DNA from: Virgibacillus oceani
GTDB taxonomy: Bacteria; Bacillota; Bacilli; Bacillales; Amphibacillaceae
Assembly: GCF_014638995.1 (NCBI RefSeq)
Contig: NZ_BMFR01000009.1
Coordinates: forward strand, 62,001 to 126,000
DNA: 64,000 bases
Direction: 5' to 3'
Shown here: positions 34,036 to 44,164 of the stretch, in pieces
How positions within the stretch are numbered: the first letter of the stretch is position 1
How the letters are laid out: the number at the start of each line of letters is the position of its first letter
Made by a program: the position numbers and the translations under genes
The notes under the pieces: model-generated
Told to the model about the DNA's origin: nothing
Databases searched by the model: none
What the model saw: the letters and a program-made list of their open reading frames with translations, nothing else

Positions 34036-36483
34036 TCATTCCGAGTCATTAAATGGCTTCTCATAATTTGCATTTTTCCATACTTCTGCAACTTCACCTT
34101 GATTATCGGAATCAATAACAAATGATCCATTACTGTAGCGATCACTAGTTGATAGTTCTAATGGGAAAATACTATGCAATTCACCTTTTCCTGTCTTAAA
34201 ACAAATCGTGTCATTTTCATTAACAACATAAAACCCCTTAACACGATGCGGCTTGCTTTTTAATTCCCGCAGCATTAACAATCCACGCTTGGCGCGAGTT
34301 GTTTTCTCAAATTCATTTAACTTCATTCGTTTACAAGCGCCACGCTGCGTTACTAAAACAAGTGATGGCTGTGACAAATCATCAAAAACTTGACCATTTG
34401 CAACGTACTCTTTTTCTTTTAATTGTATTGCTTTAACTCCTGCAGCCCGCTGACCAACCGGGGATACTTCGGATTCATGATACCATAGCCCATACCCTTT
34501 ATTAGTAGCAATGAAAATATCTGAATGGCCATTTGTCTGATAAACATTTACTAACTCGTCATTGCCTTTTAAGTTCAATGCTACAAGCGCCTTCGAATAT
34601 CGCTGTGCTTCATATAGCTTTAATTCGCTGCGTTTTACCATCCCGTTTTTCGTGAAAAACACAAGAAAGTTATCATTAGAGAATTCCCGGACAGGTACAC
34701 ATTGGATAATACGTTCATCTTTGTCTATCGGGACAATATTGGATATATGCTGACCAATATCTTTCCAACGTATATCTGGGATCTCATGAATTGGGATATA
34801 GATATATTTTCCCTTAGATGTGAAAATGAGCATCTTATCAGTTGTATTCAATTCTATCTGTCCAACAAGATGATCCTCTTCCTTGATGGCTAAATCTTCT
34901 CCATTTGAGGCAGCATATGAACGAAGGCTGGTACGTTTAAGATAACCATCCCTCGTTACTGTAACTAGTACATCTTCACTAGCTACCATAACCTCAATAT
35001 TAATTTTCAATTCTTCAATTTTATCTTCTATCACGGTTCTTCGCTTATCTGCATATGTTTTTTTCAAATGTTTAAGATCACGTTTAATTGATTGCAGCAA
35101 TTTTTTTTCACTGGCTAAAATTGCCTCTAACTCACTTATTTTCTTTCGTAACGCATCAGCTTCTTTTTCTAATGAGGTAATATCCGTATTTGTTAACCGA
35201 TATAGTTGAAGCGTTACGATTGCCTCCGCTTGTGCCTCTGAAAAACCATAAGCAGCAATAATACGTCTCTTAGCATCCTGTTTATCTTTAGAAGCGCGAA
35301 TCGTGGCAATAAGTTCATCTAAAATTGAAATTGCTTTGATTAGACCTTCAACAATATGTGCTCGTTCATTTGCTTTTTTCAATTCAAAAGCAGTTTGTCT
35401 TGTTACAACATCCTTTTGATGTAAGATGTACGCATCAAGCATTTGAGGCAATGATAAAAGTTTAGGTGTTTTGCCTTGAATAGCTACCATATTAAAATGA
35501 TAGGTTATCTGCAAGTCAGTATTCTTGTACAAATAGTTTAAAACACCATCACTGTTGGCATCCTTTTTTAATTCAATTACAATTCTTAATCCTGTTCGAT
35601 CTGTTTCGTCTCTGACTTCGGCAATTCCTTCTACTTTTCGGTCAAGCCTTAATTCATCAATTTTTTTTACCATATTTGCTTTATTAACTTCGTATGGTAT
35701 TTCGTCGATAACAATTTGTTCGCGATTGCCTCTTACGGATTCAACGGTTGCCTTTCCACGAACAATAACTTTCCCTTTTCCAGTCTCATACGCTTTTTTA
35801 ATGCCTTCTACACCTTGTATAATTCCTCCTGTAGGAAAATCTGGTCCCTTGATAACCTCCATTAGTTCATCCACCGAAACAGATGGCTTATCAATTTTCT
35901 TAATTACGGCATCTATAACCTCGGCTAAGTTATGCGGAGGAATGTCCGTAGCGTATCCAGACGATATACCGGTAGATCCATTGACCAATAGATTAGGGAA
36001 CTTCGCAGGCAAAACTACCGGTTCAGAAATTGTATCATCAAAATTAGGAATAAAATCGACTGTTTGTTTATCGATATCTCGAAGCAATTCGGAAGCAATG
36101 CTTGACAATCTTGCTTCCGTATAACGCATAGCAGCAGGTGGATCTCCATCAATACTACCGTTATTACCGTGCATTTCGACTAATACGTTACGCACCTTCC
36201 AATCCTGACTAAGGCGTACCATTGCCTCATATACAGACGAATCACCATGCGGATGAAAGTTTCCGATAACGGTACCCACTGTTTTTGCTGATTTACGAAA
36301 ATTTTTGTCATGTGTATTCTTTTCTTCGTGCATTGCATATAAAATTCTTCTTTGAACTGGTTTTAGCCCATCCCTTGCATCTGGTAATGCACGATCCTGA
36401 ATTATATATTTACTGTACCTTCCAAATCTGTCACCAATTACTTCTTCTAATGGAAGGTCCAAATATTTCTCCGGTTGTGACAA
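34036..36483 (-). CDS. parC: DNA topoisomerase IV subunit A
   Basis: An 815-residue type IIA topoisomerase subunit that breaks and rejoins DNA, unlinking daughter chromosomes. The N-terminal domain has [23 protein letters not shown]-like [21 protein letters not shown] and the catalytic tyrosine in [10 protein letters not shown]. It is followed by a coiled segment and the C-terminal beta-pinwheel with repeated [11 protein letters not shown] and [13 protein letters not shown] blades. The start is TTG at 36481-36483 after AAGGGGGGG. The gene follows parE with a 219-bp gap, the order of B. subtilis. Topoisomerase IV assignment over gyrase rests on gene order and the adjacent parE. Confidence 0.94.
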   Translation of the reverse strand: MSQPEKYLDLPLEEVIGDRFGRYSKYIIQDRALPDARDGLKPVQRRILYAMHEEKNTHDKNFRKSAKTVGTVIGNFHPHGDSSVYEAMVRLSQDWKVRNVLVEMHGNNGSIDGDPPAAMRYTEARLSSIASELLRDIDKQTVDFIPNFDDTISEPVVLPAKFPNLLVNGSTGISSGYATDIPPHNLAEVIDAVIKKIDKPSVSVDELMEVIKGPDFPTGGIIQGVEGIKKAYETGKGKVIVRGKATVESVRGNREQIVIDEIPYEVNKANMVKKIDELRLDRKVEGIAEVRDETDRTGLRIVIELKKDANSDGVLNYLYKNTDLQITYHFNMVAIQGKTPKLLSLPQMLDAYILHQKDVVTRQTAFELKKANERAHIVEGLIKAISILDELIATIRASKDKQDAKRRIIAAYGFSEAQAEAIVTLQLYRLTNTDITSLEKEADALRKKISELEAILASEKKLLQSIKRDLKHLKKTYADKRRTVIEDKIEELKINIEVMVASEDVLVTVTRDGYLKRTSLRSYAASNGEDLAIKEEDHLVGQIELNTTDKMLIFTSKGKYIYIPIHEIPDIRWKDIGQHISNIVPIDKDERIIQCVPVREFSNDNFLVFFTKNGMVKRSELKLYEAQRYSKALVALNLKGNDELVNVYQTNGHSDIFIATNKGYGLWYHESEVSPVGQRAAGVKAIQLKEKEYVANGQVFDDLSQPSLVLVTQRGACKRMKLNEFEKTTRAKRGLLMLRELKSKPHRVKGFYVVNENDTICFKTGKGELHSIFPLELSTSDRYSNGSFVIDSDNQGEVAEVWKNANYEKPFNDSE

Positions 36484-36612
36484 AACAACCCCCCCTTAAT
36501 TTCCTTTTTAGTATAGTGGTTTATTATACAACTGTTTTTCTGTCAAATTTTGTTTCAGTAGCATCTCTCCAATGTCCTAGCGGCGTATAGACTACTTTTA
36601 CTCTATTCTGAT

Positions 36613-36642
36613 AGCCCTAATGCCATGGAGGGGCTTTCTTTT
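36613..36642 (+). terminator. Plus-strand terminator-like hairpin in the parE-parC gap
   Basis: AGCCC pairs with GGGCT around a loop with TGCCATGGA, then TTTCTTTT on the plus strand. No plus-strand gene is seen before it, so it could end an antisense transcript, or on the minus strand act as a weak structure between parE and parC. Low certainty. Confidence 0.3.
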
Positions 36643-36702
36643 ATCCCGTGAAAAAAGAGAGCATTCCAATAGCCAAATTAAAAGTGGCTGCCGTTATGGA
36701 AC

Positions 36703-38655
36703 TTAGGTATGAATTTTATCATTTTCTAGAATACTAGCATCATCATCCATACTGAACTGGACATTACCCTCTATCCATTTTCTTCTTGGTTCAACCTTAT
36801 CACCCATTAACGTTGTAACACGTCGCTCTGCACGAGCAAGATCCTCCAGTGTTACACGAATCAATGTTCTTGTATCTGGATTCATTGTTGTTTCCCACAG
36901 CTGATCCGCATTCATTTCACCAAGACCTTTATAGCGCTGGATTGTATAGCCGTTTTTAAATTCTTTCAATGCTTCTTTCATTTCACTGTCTTCCCAAGCA
37001 TACACAATCTTTTCATTTTTCCCTTTTCCCTTAGAGATTTTATATAAAGGAGGCAATGCAATATAAACTTTACCTGCTTCAACTAGCGAACGCATATAAC
37101 GATAGAAGAATGTTAGTAAAAGCACTTGAATATGGGCTCCATCTGTATCAGCATCCGTCATTATAATAATTTTATCGTATTGCACATCATCTAAATCGAA
37201 ATCACCACCAACTCCAGCGCCAATAGTGTGAATAATAGTTGAAATTTCTTCATTTTTGAATACATCCTCAAGCTTTGCTTTTTCGGTATTAATAACTTTT
37301 CCCCGCAGCGGCAGAACAGCCTGAAATTTACGGTCACGGCCTTGCTTAGCTGATCCTCCTGCTGAATCACCCTCAACTAAATATAATTCGTTCTTCTGCG
37401 GGTTTTTAGACTGTGCTGGTGTAAGTTTACCGCTTAATAACGTATCTTTCCGACGTTTTTTCTTGCCGGACCTTGCATCTTCCCGTGCTTTTCTAGCTGC
37501 CTCTCTGGCCTCTTTAGCTTTGATTGCTTTCCGAATTAACAAGCTGGAAATATCAGGGTTCTCCTCTAAAAAGTATGAAAGCTTTTCGGAGACAACTGAA
37601 TCAACAGCTGATCTCGCTTCTGAAGTACCTAATTTGCCCTTTGTTTGCCCTTCAAACTGTAATATTTCTTCAGGTATTCGAACAGATACGATTGACGTAA
37701 AGCCTTCTCTAATATCTGTCCCTTCTAAATTTTTGTCTTTTTCTTTTAAAAGTGCGGTTTTTCGTGCATACTCGTTTATTATTCGAGTTATTGCTGTTCT
37801 GGCTCCCGATTCATGGGTTCCCCCATCACGTGTGCGAACATGGTTAACGAACGAGAGCATACTTTCTGCATAACCATCATTAAATTGAAAAGCAAAATCA
37901 ACCTCAATGTTCTGTTGTTGACCTTCAAATGACACTACGGGATGCAATGTATCCTTTTCTTCATTCAAGTAAGACACAAATGATTCCAAGCCATCAGGAA
38001 ATTGATAAACTTCCTTTAAATTCTCCCGTACATCTACAAGCTCGATTTTTAACCCTTTTAGCAGAAATGCTGCCTCGCGCAGACGTTCTGACAGTGTTTC
38101 GAAATTAAAAACGGTTGCTGTAAAGATTGTTTCATCTGGTTTAAAATGAATGACCGATCCACTTTTTCTAGTAGAACCTCTTTTCTCCAGCATTCCAACA
38201 GGCTTTCCGCCATTCTCAAAGCGCTGATAATATGTATGCCCATCTCGAAAAGTTGTTACTTCTAACCATTCAGATAATGCATTAACTACAGAGGCACCCA
38301 CACCGTGCAGGCCACCACTTGTTTTATAGCCACCCTGTCCGAATTTTCCACCAGCGTGCAATACAGTAAAAATAACTTCAATTGTTGGTCTTCCTGTGCT
38401 GTGCATTCCAGCTGGTAAACCACGACCACTATCTTCAACGGAGATACTATTATCTTTATGTATTGTCACTTTAATAAAATCGCCATAACCTGCTAAGGCT
38501 TCATCGACGGCATTATCGACAATTTCAAAAACTAAATGGTGCAATCCTCTTAAGTCAGTACTTCCGATATACATACCAGGTCTTTTCCTAACAGCGTCAA
38601 GGCCTTCTAAAACTTGAATCGAATCATCGGTATATTGCAGCGATTGTTTAGTCAA
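36703..38655 (-). CDS. parE: DNA topoisomerase IV subunit B
   Basis: The ATPase subunit of topoisomerase IV. The start is set at TTG 38655, giving a product of about 650 residues: LTKQSLQYTDDSIQVLEGL. AAGGAG lies 11 bases ahead; the ATG-like upstream start lacks a ribosome site. The GHKL ATPase is clear (EIVDNAVDEALAGYG, VEDSGRGLP, GLHGVGASVVNALS), then the TOPRIM domain with LVEGDSAGGSAKQGRD and IMTDADTDGAHI, and the tail ending QRYKGLGEMNADQLWETTM. Coupled to parC downstream. Confidence 0.93.
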   Translation of the reverse strand: MTKQSLQYTDDSIQVLEGLDAVRKRPGMYIGSTDLRGLHHLVFEIVDNAVDEALAGYGDFIKVTIHKDNSISVEDSGRGLPAGMHSTGRPTIEVIFTVLHAGGKFGQGGYKTSGGLHGVGASVVNALSEWLEVTTFRDGHTYYQRFENGGKPVGMLEKRGSTRKSGSVIHFKPDETIFTATVFNFETLSERLREAAFLLKGLKIELVDVRENLKEVYQFPDGLESFVSYLNEEKDTLHPVVSFEGQQQNIEVDFAFQFNDGYAESMLSFVNHVRTRDGGTHESGARTAITRIINEYARKTALLKEKDKNLEGTDIREGFTSIVSVRIPEEILQFEGQTKGKLGTSEARSAVDSVVSEKLSYFLEENPDISSLLIRKAIKAKEAREAARKAREDARSGKKKRRKDTLLSGKLTPAQSKNPQKNELYLVEGDSAGGSAKQGRDRKFQAVLPLRGKVINTEKAKLEDVFKNEEISTIIHTIGAGVGGDFDLDDVQYDKIIIMTDADTDGAHIQVLLLTFFYRYMRSLVEAGKVYIALPPLYKISKGKGKNEKIVYAWEDSEMKEALKEFKNGYTIQRYKGLGEMNADQLWETTMNPDTRTLIRVTLEDLARAERRVTTLMGDKVEPRRKWIEGNVQFSMDDDASILENDKIHT

Positions 38656-38841
38656 TCCGCCATCTTCTCCTTTCACATTACATATTCTCTTTTTATGATA
38701 ATAGAACACTTGTTTGAATTTGTAAAATATTGCCCTCTGGAATAACCAATTTGCCTCTTATCATTTAACATGATTATTAGTATACTACAAGTAATTTCTG
38801 CTTGTATAGCCAACATATTAATTTGCCATAATCACTCCATG

Positions 38842-38872
38842 AAAAAGGATGACTGTAATAGCCACCCTTTTT
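38842..38872 (-). terminator. Terminator of yneT
   Basis: On the minus strand AAAAAGGGTGGCT pairs with AGTCATCCTTTTT (one mismatch), ending in a T run, five bases after the yneT stop codon. Confidence 0.75.
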
Positions 38873-38876
38873 CAAA

Positions 38877-39308
38877 TTATTTTCCTATTAACACTGAATG
38901 AGCTACTTTAATACACATATCCATTATCACAGTAAATTCCCGCTCCTTAAGGTATTCAAATGCTTCCTGATTTGCTACACCTTGCTGAGCCCAGAAGACC
39001 TTCGCATCTATTTCCACTGCTTCCCGTGCAATTCCTGGTAAAAATTCTGAACGTCTAAAAATATTGATTATATCAATATTCTCTTTTATATTTGCAAGTG
39101 AAGCATAGACCTTCTCTCCCAATACCTCACCCTTCAGCTTTGGATTTACAGGAATAATCTTATATCCAGCTTCTTGCATTGCTTTTGAAACTTGATAAGA
39201 TGTCCGCTCTGGATCATCTGATAAGCCGACAACAGCAATGGACTTAGCATTTTGTAATATTTCTTTTATTGTTTTATTTGATGGATTTTCTATAGTTATT
39301 TTAAACAC
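38877..39308 (-). CDS. yneT: CoA-binding domain protein (YneT)
   Basis: A Rossmann-like CoA-binding protein of about 140 residues with KSIAVVGLSDDPERTSYQVSKAMQEAGYKIIPVNP, IDIINIFRRSEFLPGIARE and VFWAQQGVANQEAF. Function unknown; in B. subtilis yneT is next to parE as here. The start is uncertain: TTG at 39341 has no ribosome site; the GTG at 39308 lies inside the ribosome-like GAAGGGGTG; the codon at the right distance from that site is ATA (39299), which also aligns with the usual N-terminus of the family. I list the GTG frame. It follows the opuC operon, its start overlapping the end of that gene. Confidence 0.8.
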   Translation of the reverse strand: MFKITIENPSNKTIKEILQNAKSIAVVGLSDDPERTSYQVSKAMQEAGYKIIPVNPKLKGEVLGEKVYASLANIKENIDIINIFRRSEFLPGIAREAVEIDAKVFWAQQGVANQEAFEYLKEREFTVIMDMCIKVAHSVLIGK

Positions 39309-39315
39309 CCCTTCA

Positions 39316-40845
39316 CTATTTATCGAGTAATCCTTGTTCAACTAAATAATCTCTAGCAACTCTTTCTGGTGATTGATCTTTATAATCGACTTGATAATTC
39401 ATGTACCTCATTTGATCATCTGTTATTTTACCACCTAGCTGATTTAAAATATCCTCAATTTCAGGATACTTTACCAATGTTTCCTCTCTCATTAGTGGTG
39501 CCCCCTGATAAGGAGGAAATAAGTTTTTCGGATCGTCTAAAGTGACTAAATCTAATTCTATCATATAACTATCAGTAGCATAAGCGTCAATGATATCAAC
39601 ATCGCCATTTGCTATTGCCCCTTGACGAATTCCCGGTTCCATTGTTTTAACATTTTTGAAATCTAAATTATATATTTCCTGCATTCCAACATAGCCATCA
39701 TAACGATCATTGAATTCAAGCGTAAAGCCAGCAGTTATTGCGTCCTCTACACTATTTAAGTCATTAATAGTTTTTAACTTATACTTGTCCGCAAATTCCT
39801 TCGTTGTAGCAACAGCGTATGTGTTATTAAATTTCATAGGTGATAAAAATGCCATATTATATTTTTCCTGCATTCCTTTTTTTGCCTGTTTGTATACCTC
39901 GGCAGAATCATTACTTTGTGCCTTTTGTTCCATGTGCGTAACAATTGCGGTTCCGGTAAATTCCGGGTAAATATCAATACTGCCATTTTGTAGGGCTGAA
40001 AATACAAACGCAGTCTTTCCTAAGCCCGGTTTTAATGTCACTTCCAAATCTGTTTGTTCCTCAATTAATAACTTGTACATATTAATTAATATTGCTGGTT
40101 CAGAGCCAAGCTTTGCTCCAATAACTAAGTCAGCTTTTTTATCGGAATTAAATAATAAAGGCGACGCAACAATTAGGACAGCAATGACCATCATGGCAAT
40201 AAATGATTTAAATCCAGCACGCTTGGAAATTCGTTCAAAACCACGTAAAATCATATCCAAAATAATTGCCAGCAACGCGGCAGGAATCGCTCCTAACAGA
40301 ATTAAGTTTAAATCCGCACCACGGTCAAGTCCCAATAAAATTAGTTCACCTAAACCGCCAGCGCCAATGAGAGCGGCTATTGTTGTCGTACCTACAATTA
40401 AAACCATCGATGTGCGTATTCCAGCCATAATTACTGGCATAGCAATTGGCAATTCAACTTTTGTTAACCGCTTAAACGAATTCATTCCCATTCCAGTTGC
40501 CGCCTCTTTTAGTGCCGGATCTACCTCTTTAATACTTGTATAGGTATTTCTTAAAATAGGCAATAAACCGTAAGCGGTAAGTGCAATTATTGCTGGTGTA
40601 GTTCCAATACCAAAAAATGGTATAAGGAACGCCAATACCGCAAGACTTGGAATTGTCTGCATAATAGCTGATAGTCCAATTATCGGTTCCGCAACTCGCT
40701 TATATCTTGTTAAAATTATCCCCAATGGGACAGCAATCACTATTGCAATAATTAATGAAATTAATGATACCTGTAAATGTTCCCAAATCGTTTCAAATAA
40801 TACATCCTGTCGTTTTTGAAAAACGGAGATAAATTCGCCCATCAT
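39316..40845 (-). CDS. OpuC-type osmoprotectant ABC transporter, permease fused to substrate-binding protein
   Basis: A 509-residue fusion. Residues 1-210 are an ABC permease (ISLIIAIVIAVPLGIILTRYKRVAEP, GMNSFKRLTKVELPIAMPVIMAG). A last helix at about 215-230 leads to a QAT-family binding domain outside the membrane (KADLVIGAKLGSEPAILINMYKLL, PEFTGTAIVTH, EFNDRYDGYVGMQEIY). Residue-level ligand choice among betaine, carnitine and choline is not decidable. Fused permease-binding proteins (OpuCB/CC or EgtU type) are known; the EgtU family takes ergothioneine, so that substrate is also possible. It overlaps the ATPase gene by four bases. Confidence 0.88.
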   Translation of the reverse strand: MMGEFISVFQKRQDVLFETIWEHLQVSLISLIIAIVIAVPLGIILTRYKRVAEPIIGLSAIMQTIPSLAVLAFLIPFFGIGTTPAIIALTAYGLLPILRNTYTSIKEVDPALKEAATGMGMNSFKRLTKVELPIAMPVIMAGIRTSMVLIVGTTTIAALIGAGGLGELILLGLDRGADLNLILLGAIPAALLAIILDMILRGFERISKRAGFKSFIAMMVIAVLIVASPLLFNSDKKADLVIGAKLGSEPAILINMYKLLIEEQTDLEVTLKPGLGKTAFVFSALQNGSIDIYPEFTGTAIVTHMEQKAQSNDSAEVYKQAKKGMQEKYNMAFLSPMKFNNTYAVATTKEFADKYKLKTINDLNSVEDAITAGFTLEFNDRYDGYVGMQEIYNLDFKNVKTMEPGIRQGAIANGDVDIIDAYATDSYMIELDLVTLDDPKNLFPPYQGAPLMREETLVKYPEIEDILNQLGGKITDDQMRYMNYQVDYKDQSPERVARDYLVEQGLLDK

Positions 40846-41906
40846 TGAATCACCCCGTTTTCTACTTTTGTCCTGCTTTTTAAATAGGCAACAATGTCTT
40901 TATATGTTAGTATTCCCAATAGTTTTCCGTCCTTTAATACAGGAAAGATTTCTTGGTCACTCGATTGGATTAATTCTGTAGCTTTATATAATGGCATATC
41001 ATTCTGAAGCGTTTTGACACTATATAGCTCACCGTTTTTTACAAAGCCTGCAAAAAGATCATTTTCCTCTTTAACAACGTATACTTCAGTTTCAAGGTAC
41101 TCGTTATGATCGAATTGTTTTTTAGTAATGATATTTTTAAACGATTGATTTGCAATTACGTCTACTGCCGTTTGCCACGGAGATTTTCTTTCACCAATAA
41201 AGTCCCTAACAAATTGGTTTGCCGGATGCAGAATTAATTGCTGCGGTGAATCAATTTGAACGATTTCCCCGGCCTTCATTAGGCATACTCTGTCACCTAT
41301 TGCCATTGCTTCATCCATATCATGCGTTACAAAGACGATTGTTTTTTTAATCTCCTTTTGTAATGACCGAATATCATGTTGAAGTTGTTCCCTGCTTATT
41401 GGATCAAGAGCACTAAACGGTTCGTCCATTAAGATAAAATCAGGATCTGAAGCAAGAGCACGTATGACTCCAATCCGCTGCTGCTGTCCGCCTGATAATT
41501 CATTAGGCATTCGTTTTTTGTATGTTGAAGGGTCAAGCCCAACCATATCGAGTAATTCATTGCTCCTTTCTCTTATTTTTTTCCGATTCCATTTTTTCAT
41601 TTCTGGTACAATGGCAATATTTTCTTCAATTGTCATGTGTGGAAATAACGCTATTTCCTGTAATACATACCCAATATTCCAACGCAATTCATGAATATTA
41701 AAACTATTTATGTCTTTGTTATTTATGTATATTGACCCTTCAGAAGGTTCAATTAGTCGGTTAATCATTTTCATTGTGGTAGTTTTTCCGCAGCCACTTG
41801 GCCCAATTAATGTTACAAGTTCTCCCTTATTTATTTTAAGAGAAAAATTATGTAACGCCTCGGTTCCATCTGAATAAACCTTTCGAACATTCTTAAATTC
41901 AATCAT
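40842..41906 (-). CDS. OpuC-type ABC transporter ATPase with CBS region
   Basis: A 354-residue ATP-binding subunit. Walker A GPSGCGKTTTMKMINRL, signature LSGGQQQRIGVIRALA, Walker B PDFILMDEPFSALDP and the switch His (VFVTHDMDEAM) are intact. The C-terminal ~120 residues hold a CBS-like region (VYVVKEENDLFAGFVKNG, GKLLGILTYKDIVAYLK), the ionic-strength sensor of OpuA/OpuC ATPases. It precedes the fused permease and is transcribed with it. Together they form a two-gene importer for an osmoprotectant or related betaine. No GbsR-type regulator is adjacent. Confidence 0.9.
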   Translation of the reverse strand: MIEFKNVRKVYSDGTEALHNFSLKINKGELVTLIGPSGCGKTTTMKMINRLIEPSEGSIYINNKDINSFNIHELRWNIGYVLQEIALFPHMTIEENIAIVPEMKKWNRKKIRERSNELLDMVGLDPSTYKKRMPNELSGGQQQRIGVIRALASDPDFILMDEPFSALDPISREQLQHDIRSLQKEIKKTIVFVTHDMDEAMAIGDRVCLMKAGEIVQIDSPQQLILHPANQFVRDFIGERKSPWQTAVDVIANQSFKNIITKKQFDHNEYLETEVYVVKEENDLFAGFVKNGELYSVKTLQNDMPLYKATELIQSSDQEIFPVLKDGKLLGILTYKDIVAYLKSRTKVENGVIQ

Positions 41907-42125
41907 TGACCTCTTCCTTCGTAGTAGATTCCCAATTATGGGTATACCTGTTATAACATAAATAGAATTACCCGTATAACGCGAATTAAAAACATTGATA
42001 TTTAGGTTCTTTCTACTAGAACTTCGTGATAAAATAAATCAGAGGGCTATTTTCCAGCCACCAAATATACAATTGATTATACATATATCAAAAGTTTAAC
42101 ACCCAATAGGAAAGAAGGAAATTAA

Positions 42126-42707
42126 ATGGATTATATTTTATTTGCTATTATTGCATATGTACTAGGTTCTATACCATCAGCTCTGATAGTTGGAAAAATA
42201 GGCTTTAAAATAGACATTCGCGAACATGGGAGCGGGAATCTAGGTGCAACAAACACGTTTCGGGTATTAGGAATTAAAGCAGGTATTATCGTAACGGTGG
42301 CAGATATATTAAAAGGAACTATCGCAACACTTCTGCCTTCGTTATTTGACGCAGATGTTTATCGGCTAATCATTGGTCTATTTGCTGTTTTAGGACATAC
42401 ATATCCGCTTTTTGCAAAATTTAAAGGCGGCAAAGCTGTTGCAACTTCAGGAGGAATTATTTTAGGTGTCAATCCATTATTATTTGTCATTATGATTGCC
42501 ACATTTATCCTATCATTGTATCTATCAAAATATGTCTCGCTTTCATCTATGATTACGGGTGTTGTTTCTGCGATTGTAGCGATTCTTTTTAAAGATACCG
42601 GCCTTATAATTGTTATATCCGTATTAACCATTTTCGTTTTCTATCGTCATAAAGAAAACATAAAACGTATTAAAAATGGCACAGAACCGAAAATAAAATG
42701 GATGTAA
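42126..42707 (+). CDS. plsY: Glycerol-3-phosphate acyltransferase PlsY
   Basis: A 193-residue membrane enzyme that transfers acyl from acyl-phosphate to glycerol-3-phosphate, the first step of phospholipid synthesis. Motifs are plain: [40 protein letters not shown] and [21 protein letters not shown]. Five membrane helices, normal length. The start follows AAGGAAATTAA. Its ortholog yneS lies in the same position beside parE in B. subtilis, though there with yneT directly next; here opuC lies between. Confidence 0.95.
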   Translation: MDYILFAIIAYVLGSIPSALIVGKIGFKIDIREHGSGNLGATNTFRVLGIKAGIIVTVADILKGTIATLLPSLFDADVYRLIIGLFAVLGHTYPLFAKFKGGKAVATSGGIILGVNPLLFVIMIATFILSLYLSKYVSLSSMITGVVSAIVAILFKDTGLIIVISVLTIFVFYRHKENIKRIKNGTEPKIKWM

Positions 42708-42847
42708 TGTCATTATTGGAAGCGGGTGTTCTGGTGAATAAGATCAAATAAACATGGGTAAAGTGTTCCAAGTTCCCATTGTTACAATTAGAACCCCCTA
42801 AAGTCATAGTCGTGTATAACCTTTTCGAATAATATATAATTAATTAC

Positions 42848-42873
42848 AAAAAACCTAGTTACTAGGTTTTTTT
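42848..42873 (+). terminator. Terminator between plsY and folE2
   Basis: AAAAAACCTAGT pairs with ACTAGGTTTTTT around two bases and runs into T on the plus strand, 140 bp after the plsY stop codon. It separates plsY from the folE2-yidD-yneR group. Confidence 0.8.
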
Positions 42874-42959
42874 GCTGTGATCATAAAACCAATCAATTGA
42901 ATAATAAGACCGATTTCAGTATACTTTGAAGTAGTCATGAGCAGAGAGGGGACACCGTT

Positions 42960-43895
42960 ATGGATAAGATTAAAACATTCCCAAAAAAACAATTACCAAA
43001 CAAAGCACAACGACATAAATTATTTGGATCAGTGGAGCCGGGGCCAAAAACAAAACCAAGTGAAAAAAGTAAAATGGCTGATCTGCAAAACACAAGAAAA
43101 GACTTTTTATTCGATCTCGATGCCGTTGGAATTGCTAATGTAAAACACCCAATCAGTGTTAAAAGCAACCTGATTCCTGCTACACAAACGAGCATCGGTA
43201 CATTCCAATTTTCTTCAAGCATTGAGAAAGCAAGCAAAGGCACAAATATGAGCCGTTTTACGGAGCAATTGACTTTGTATCACGAAACAGGTTTTACAGC
43301 AGATATTAAAACACTTAAAGAATTTACAAAGGAATTAGCTGATCGCTTAAAACAAAAGGATGCAAAATTAACTGTTTCATTCCCCTGGTTCTTTGAACGA
43401 CGAGGTCCACAATCAGGGCTTGCGGGAATGAATCATGCTGACGCGTCAATCACAGTTTCTTATGATCAATTAAAAGGTTATAACGTAACTGCATCACTAT
43501 CTGCTTTAATTACAACACTGTGCCCTTGTTCAAAAGAAATCAGCGAATATAGTGCACACAATCAACGTGGAAATGTTTCGATGGAAATTAAACTCACAGA
43601 TGATTTTGATGAAGAAAAAGCAGATTGGAAAGAATCTTTACTGGAAGCTGCTGAGAGTAACGCCAGTGCTAGAATTCATCCTGTACTAAAACGTCCCGAT
43701 GAAAAAATGGTAACTGAACAAGCCTATGAAAATCCTCGTTTTGTAGAAGATATGGTTCGTCTTGTTGCAGCTGATTTGTATGAAATGCCCTTTGCAGAAA
43801 AATTTAAAGTGACATGCCGAAATGAAGAATCCATTCATATGCATGATGCAATAGCTTCTGTTACGTATGATAAAACCAATGATAATACACTTTAA
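42960..43895 (+). CDS. folE2: GTP cyclohydrolase FolE2 (type IB)
   Basis: A 311-residue metal-dependent GTP cyclohydrolase (IB), the alternative to FolE that makes dihydroneopterin triphosphate for folate synthesis and can work under zinc shortage. Marks are GSVEPGPKTKPSE near the N-terminus, the metal cysteine in TTLCPCSKEISEYSAHNQRG, and RFVEDMVRLVA with EESIHMHDA at the C-terminus. The ATG follows GAGAGGGG. In B. subtilis it is under Zur; I saw no convincing Zur box upstream. It leads a small operon with yidD (15 bp) and yneR. Confidence 0.93.
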   Translation: MDKIKTFPKKQLPNKAQRHKLFGSVEPGPKTKPSEKSKMADLQNTRKDFLFDLDAVGIANVKHPISVKSNLIPATQTSIGTFQFSSSIEKASKGTNMSRFTEQLTLYHETGFTADIKTLKEFTKELADRLKQKDAKLTVSFPWFFERRGPQSGLAGMNHADASITVSYDQLKGYNVTASLSALITTLCPCSKEISEYSAHNQRGNVSMEIKLTDDFDEEKADWKESLLEAAESNASARIHPVLKRPDEKMVTEQAYENPRFVEDMVRLVAADLYEMPFAEKFKVTCRNEESIHMHDAIASVTYDKTNDNTL

Positions 43896-43910
43896 AAGAG
43901 GAAAATACGT

Positions 43911-44144
43911 ATGAAATATCTGTTCATTGCAGTTATTACATTTTACCGTAAAGCAATAAGCCCTTTCAAACCGCCAATGTGCCGGTTTTATCCAACTTGT
44001 TCGGAATATGGCTTAGAAGCATTCAAACGTTTTGGTGCTATTAAGGGAGCTTATTTGACCATAAAACGTATTGCAAAGTGTCACCCGCTTCATCCCGGCG
44101 GTATCGACCTAGTCCCTGAAAAGAAAGAGAAAAAACATAGGTAG
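43911..44144 (+). CDS. yidD: Membrane protein insertion efficiency factor YidD
   Basis: A 77-residue amphipathic protein of the YidD/YtjA family: [19 protein letters not shown], then [23 protein letters not shown] and [11 protein letters not shown], the cysteine-bearing family signature. It helps the Sec/YidC system insert inner-membrane proteins. A 15-bp gap to folE2 suggests one message, but the family is usually near rpmH/rnpA or alone, so its place here is a local arrangement. Confidence 0.93.
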   Translation: MKYLFIAVITFYRKAISPFKPPMCRFYPTCSEYGLEAFKRFGAIKGAYLTIKRIAKCHPLHPGGIDLVPEKKEKKHR

Positions 44145-44164
44145 AAAAAAGGAGATGACATGTT

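Noticed and set aside
42880..42959. Zur box ahead of folE2
   Set aside because: Expected from B. subtilis, but I found no convincing TCGTAAT-N-ATTACGA-like palindrome upstream.
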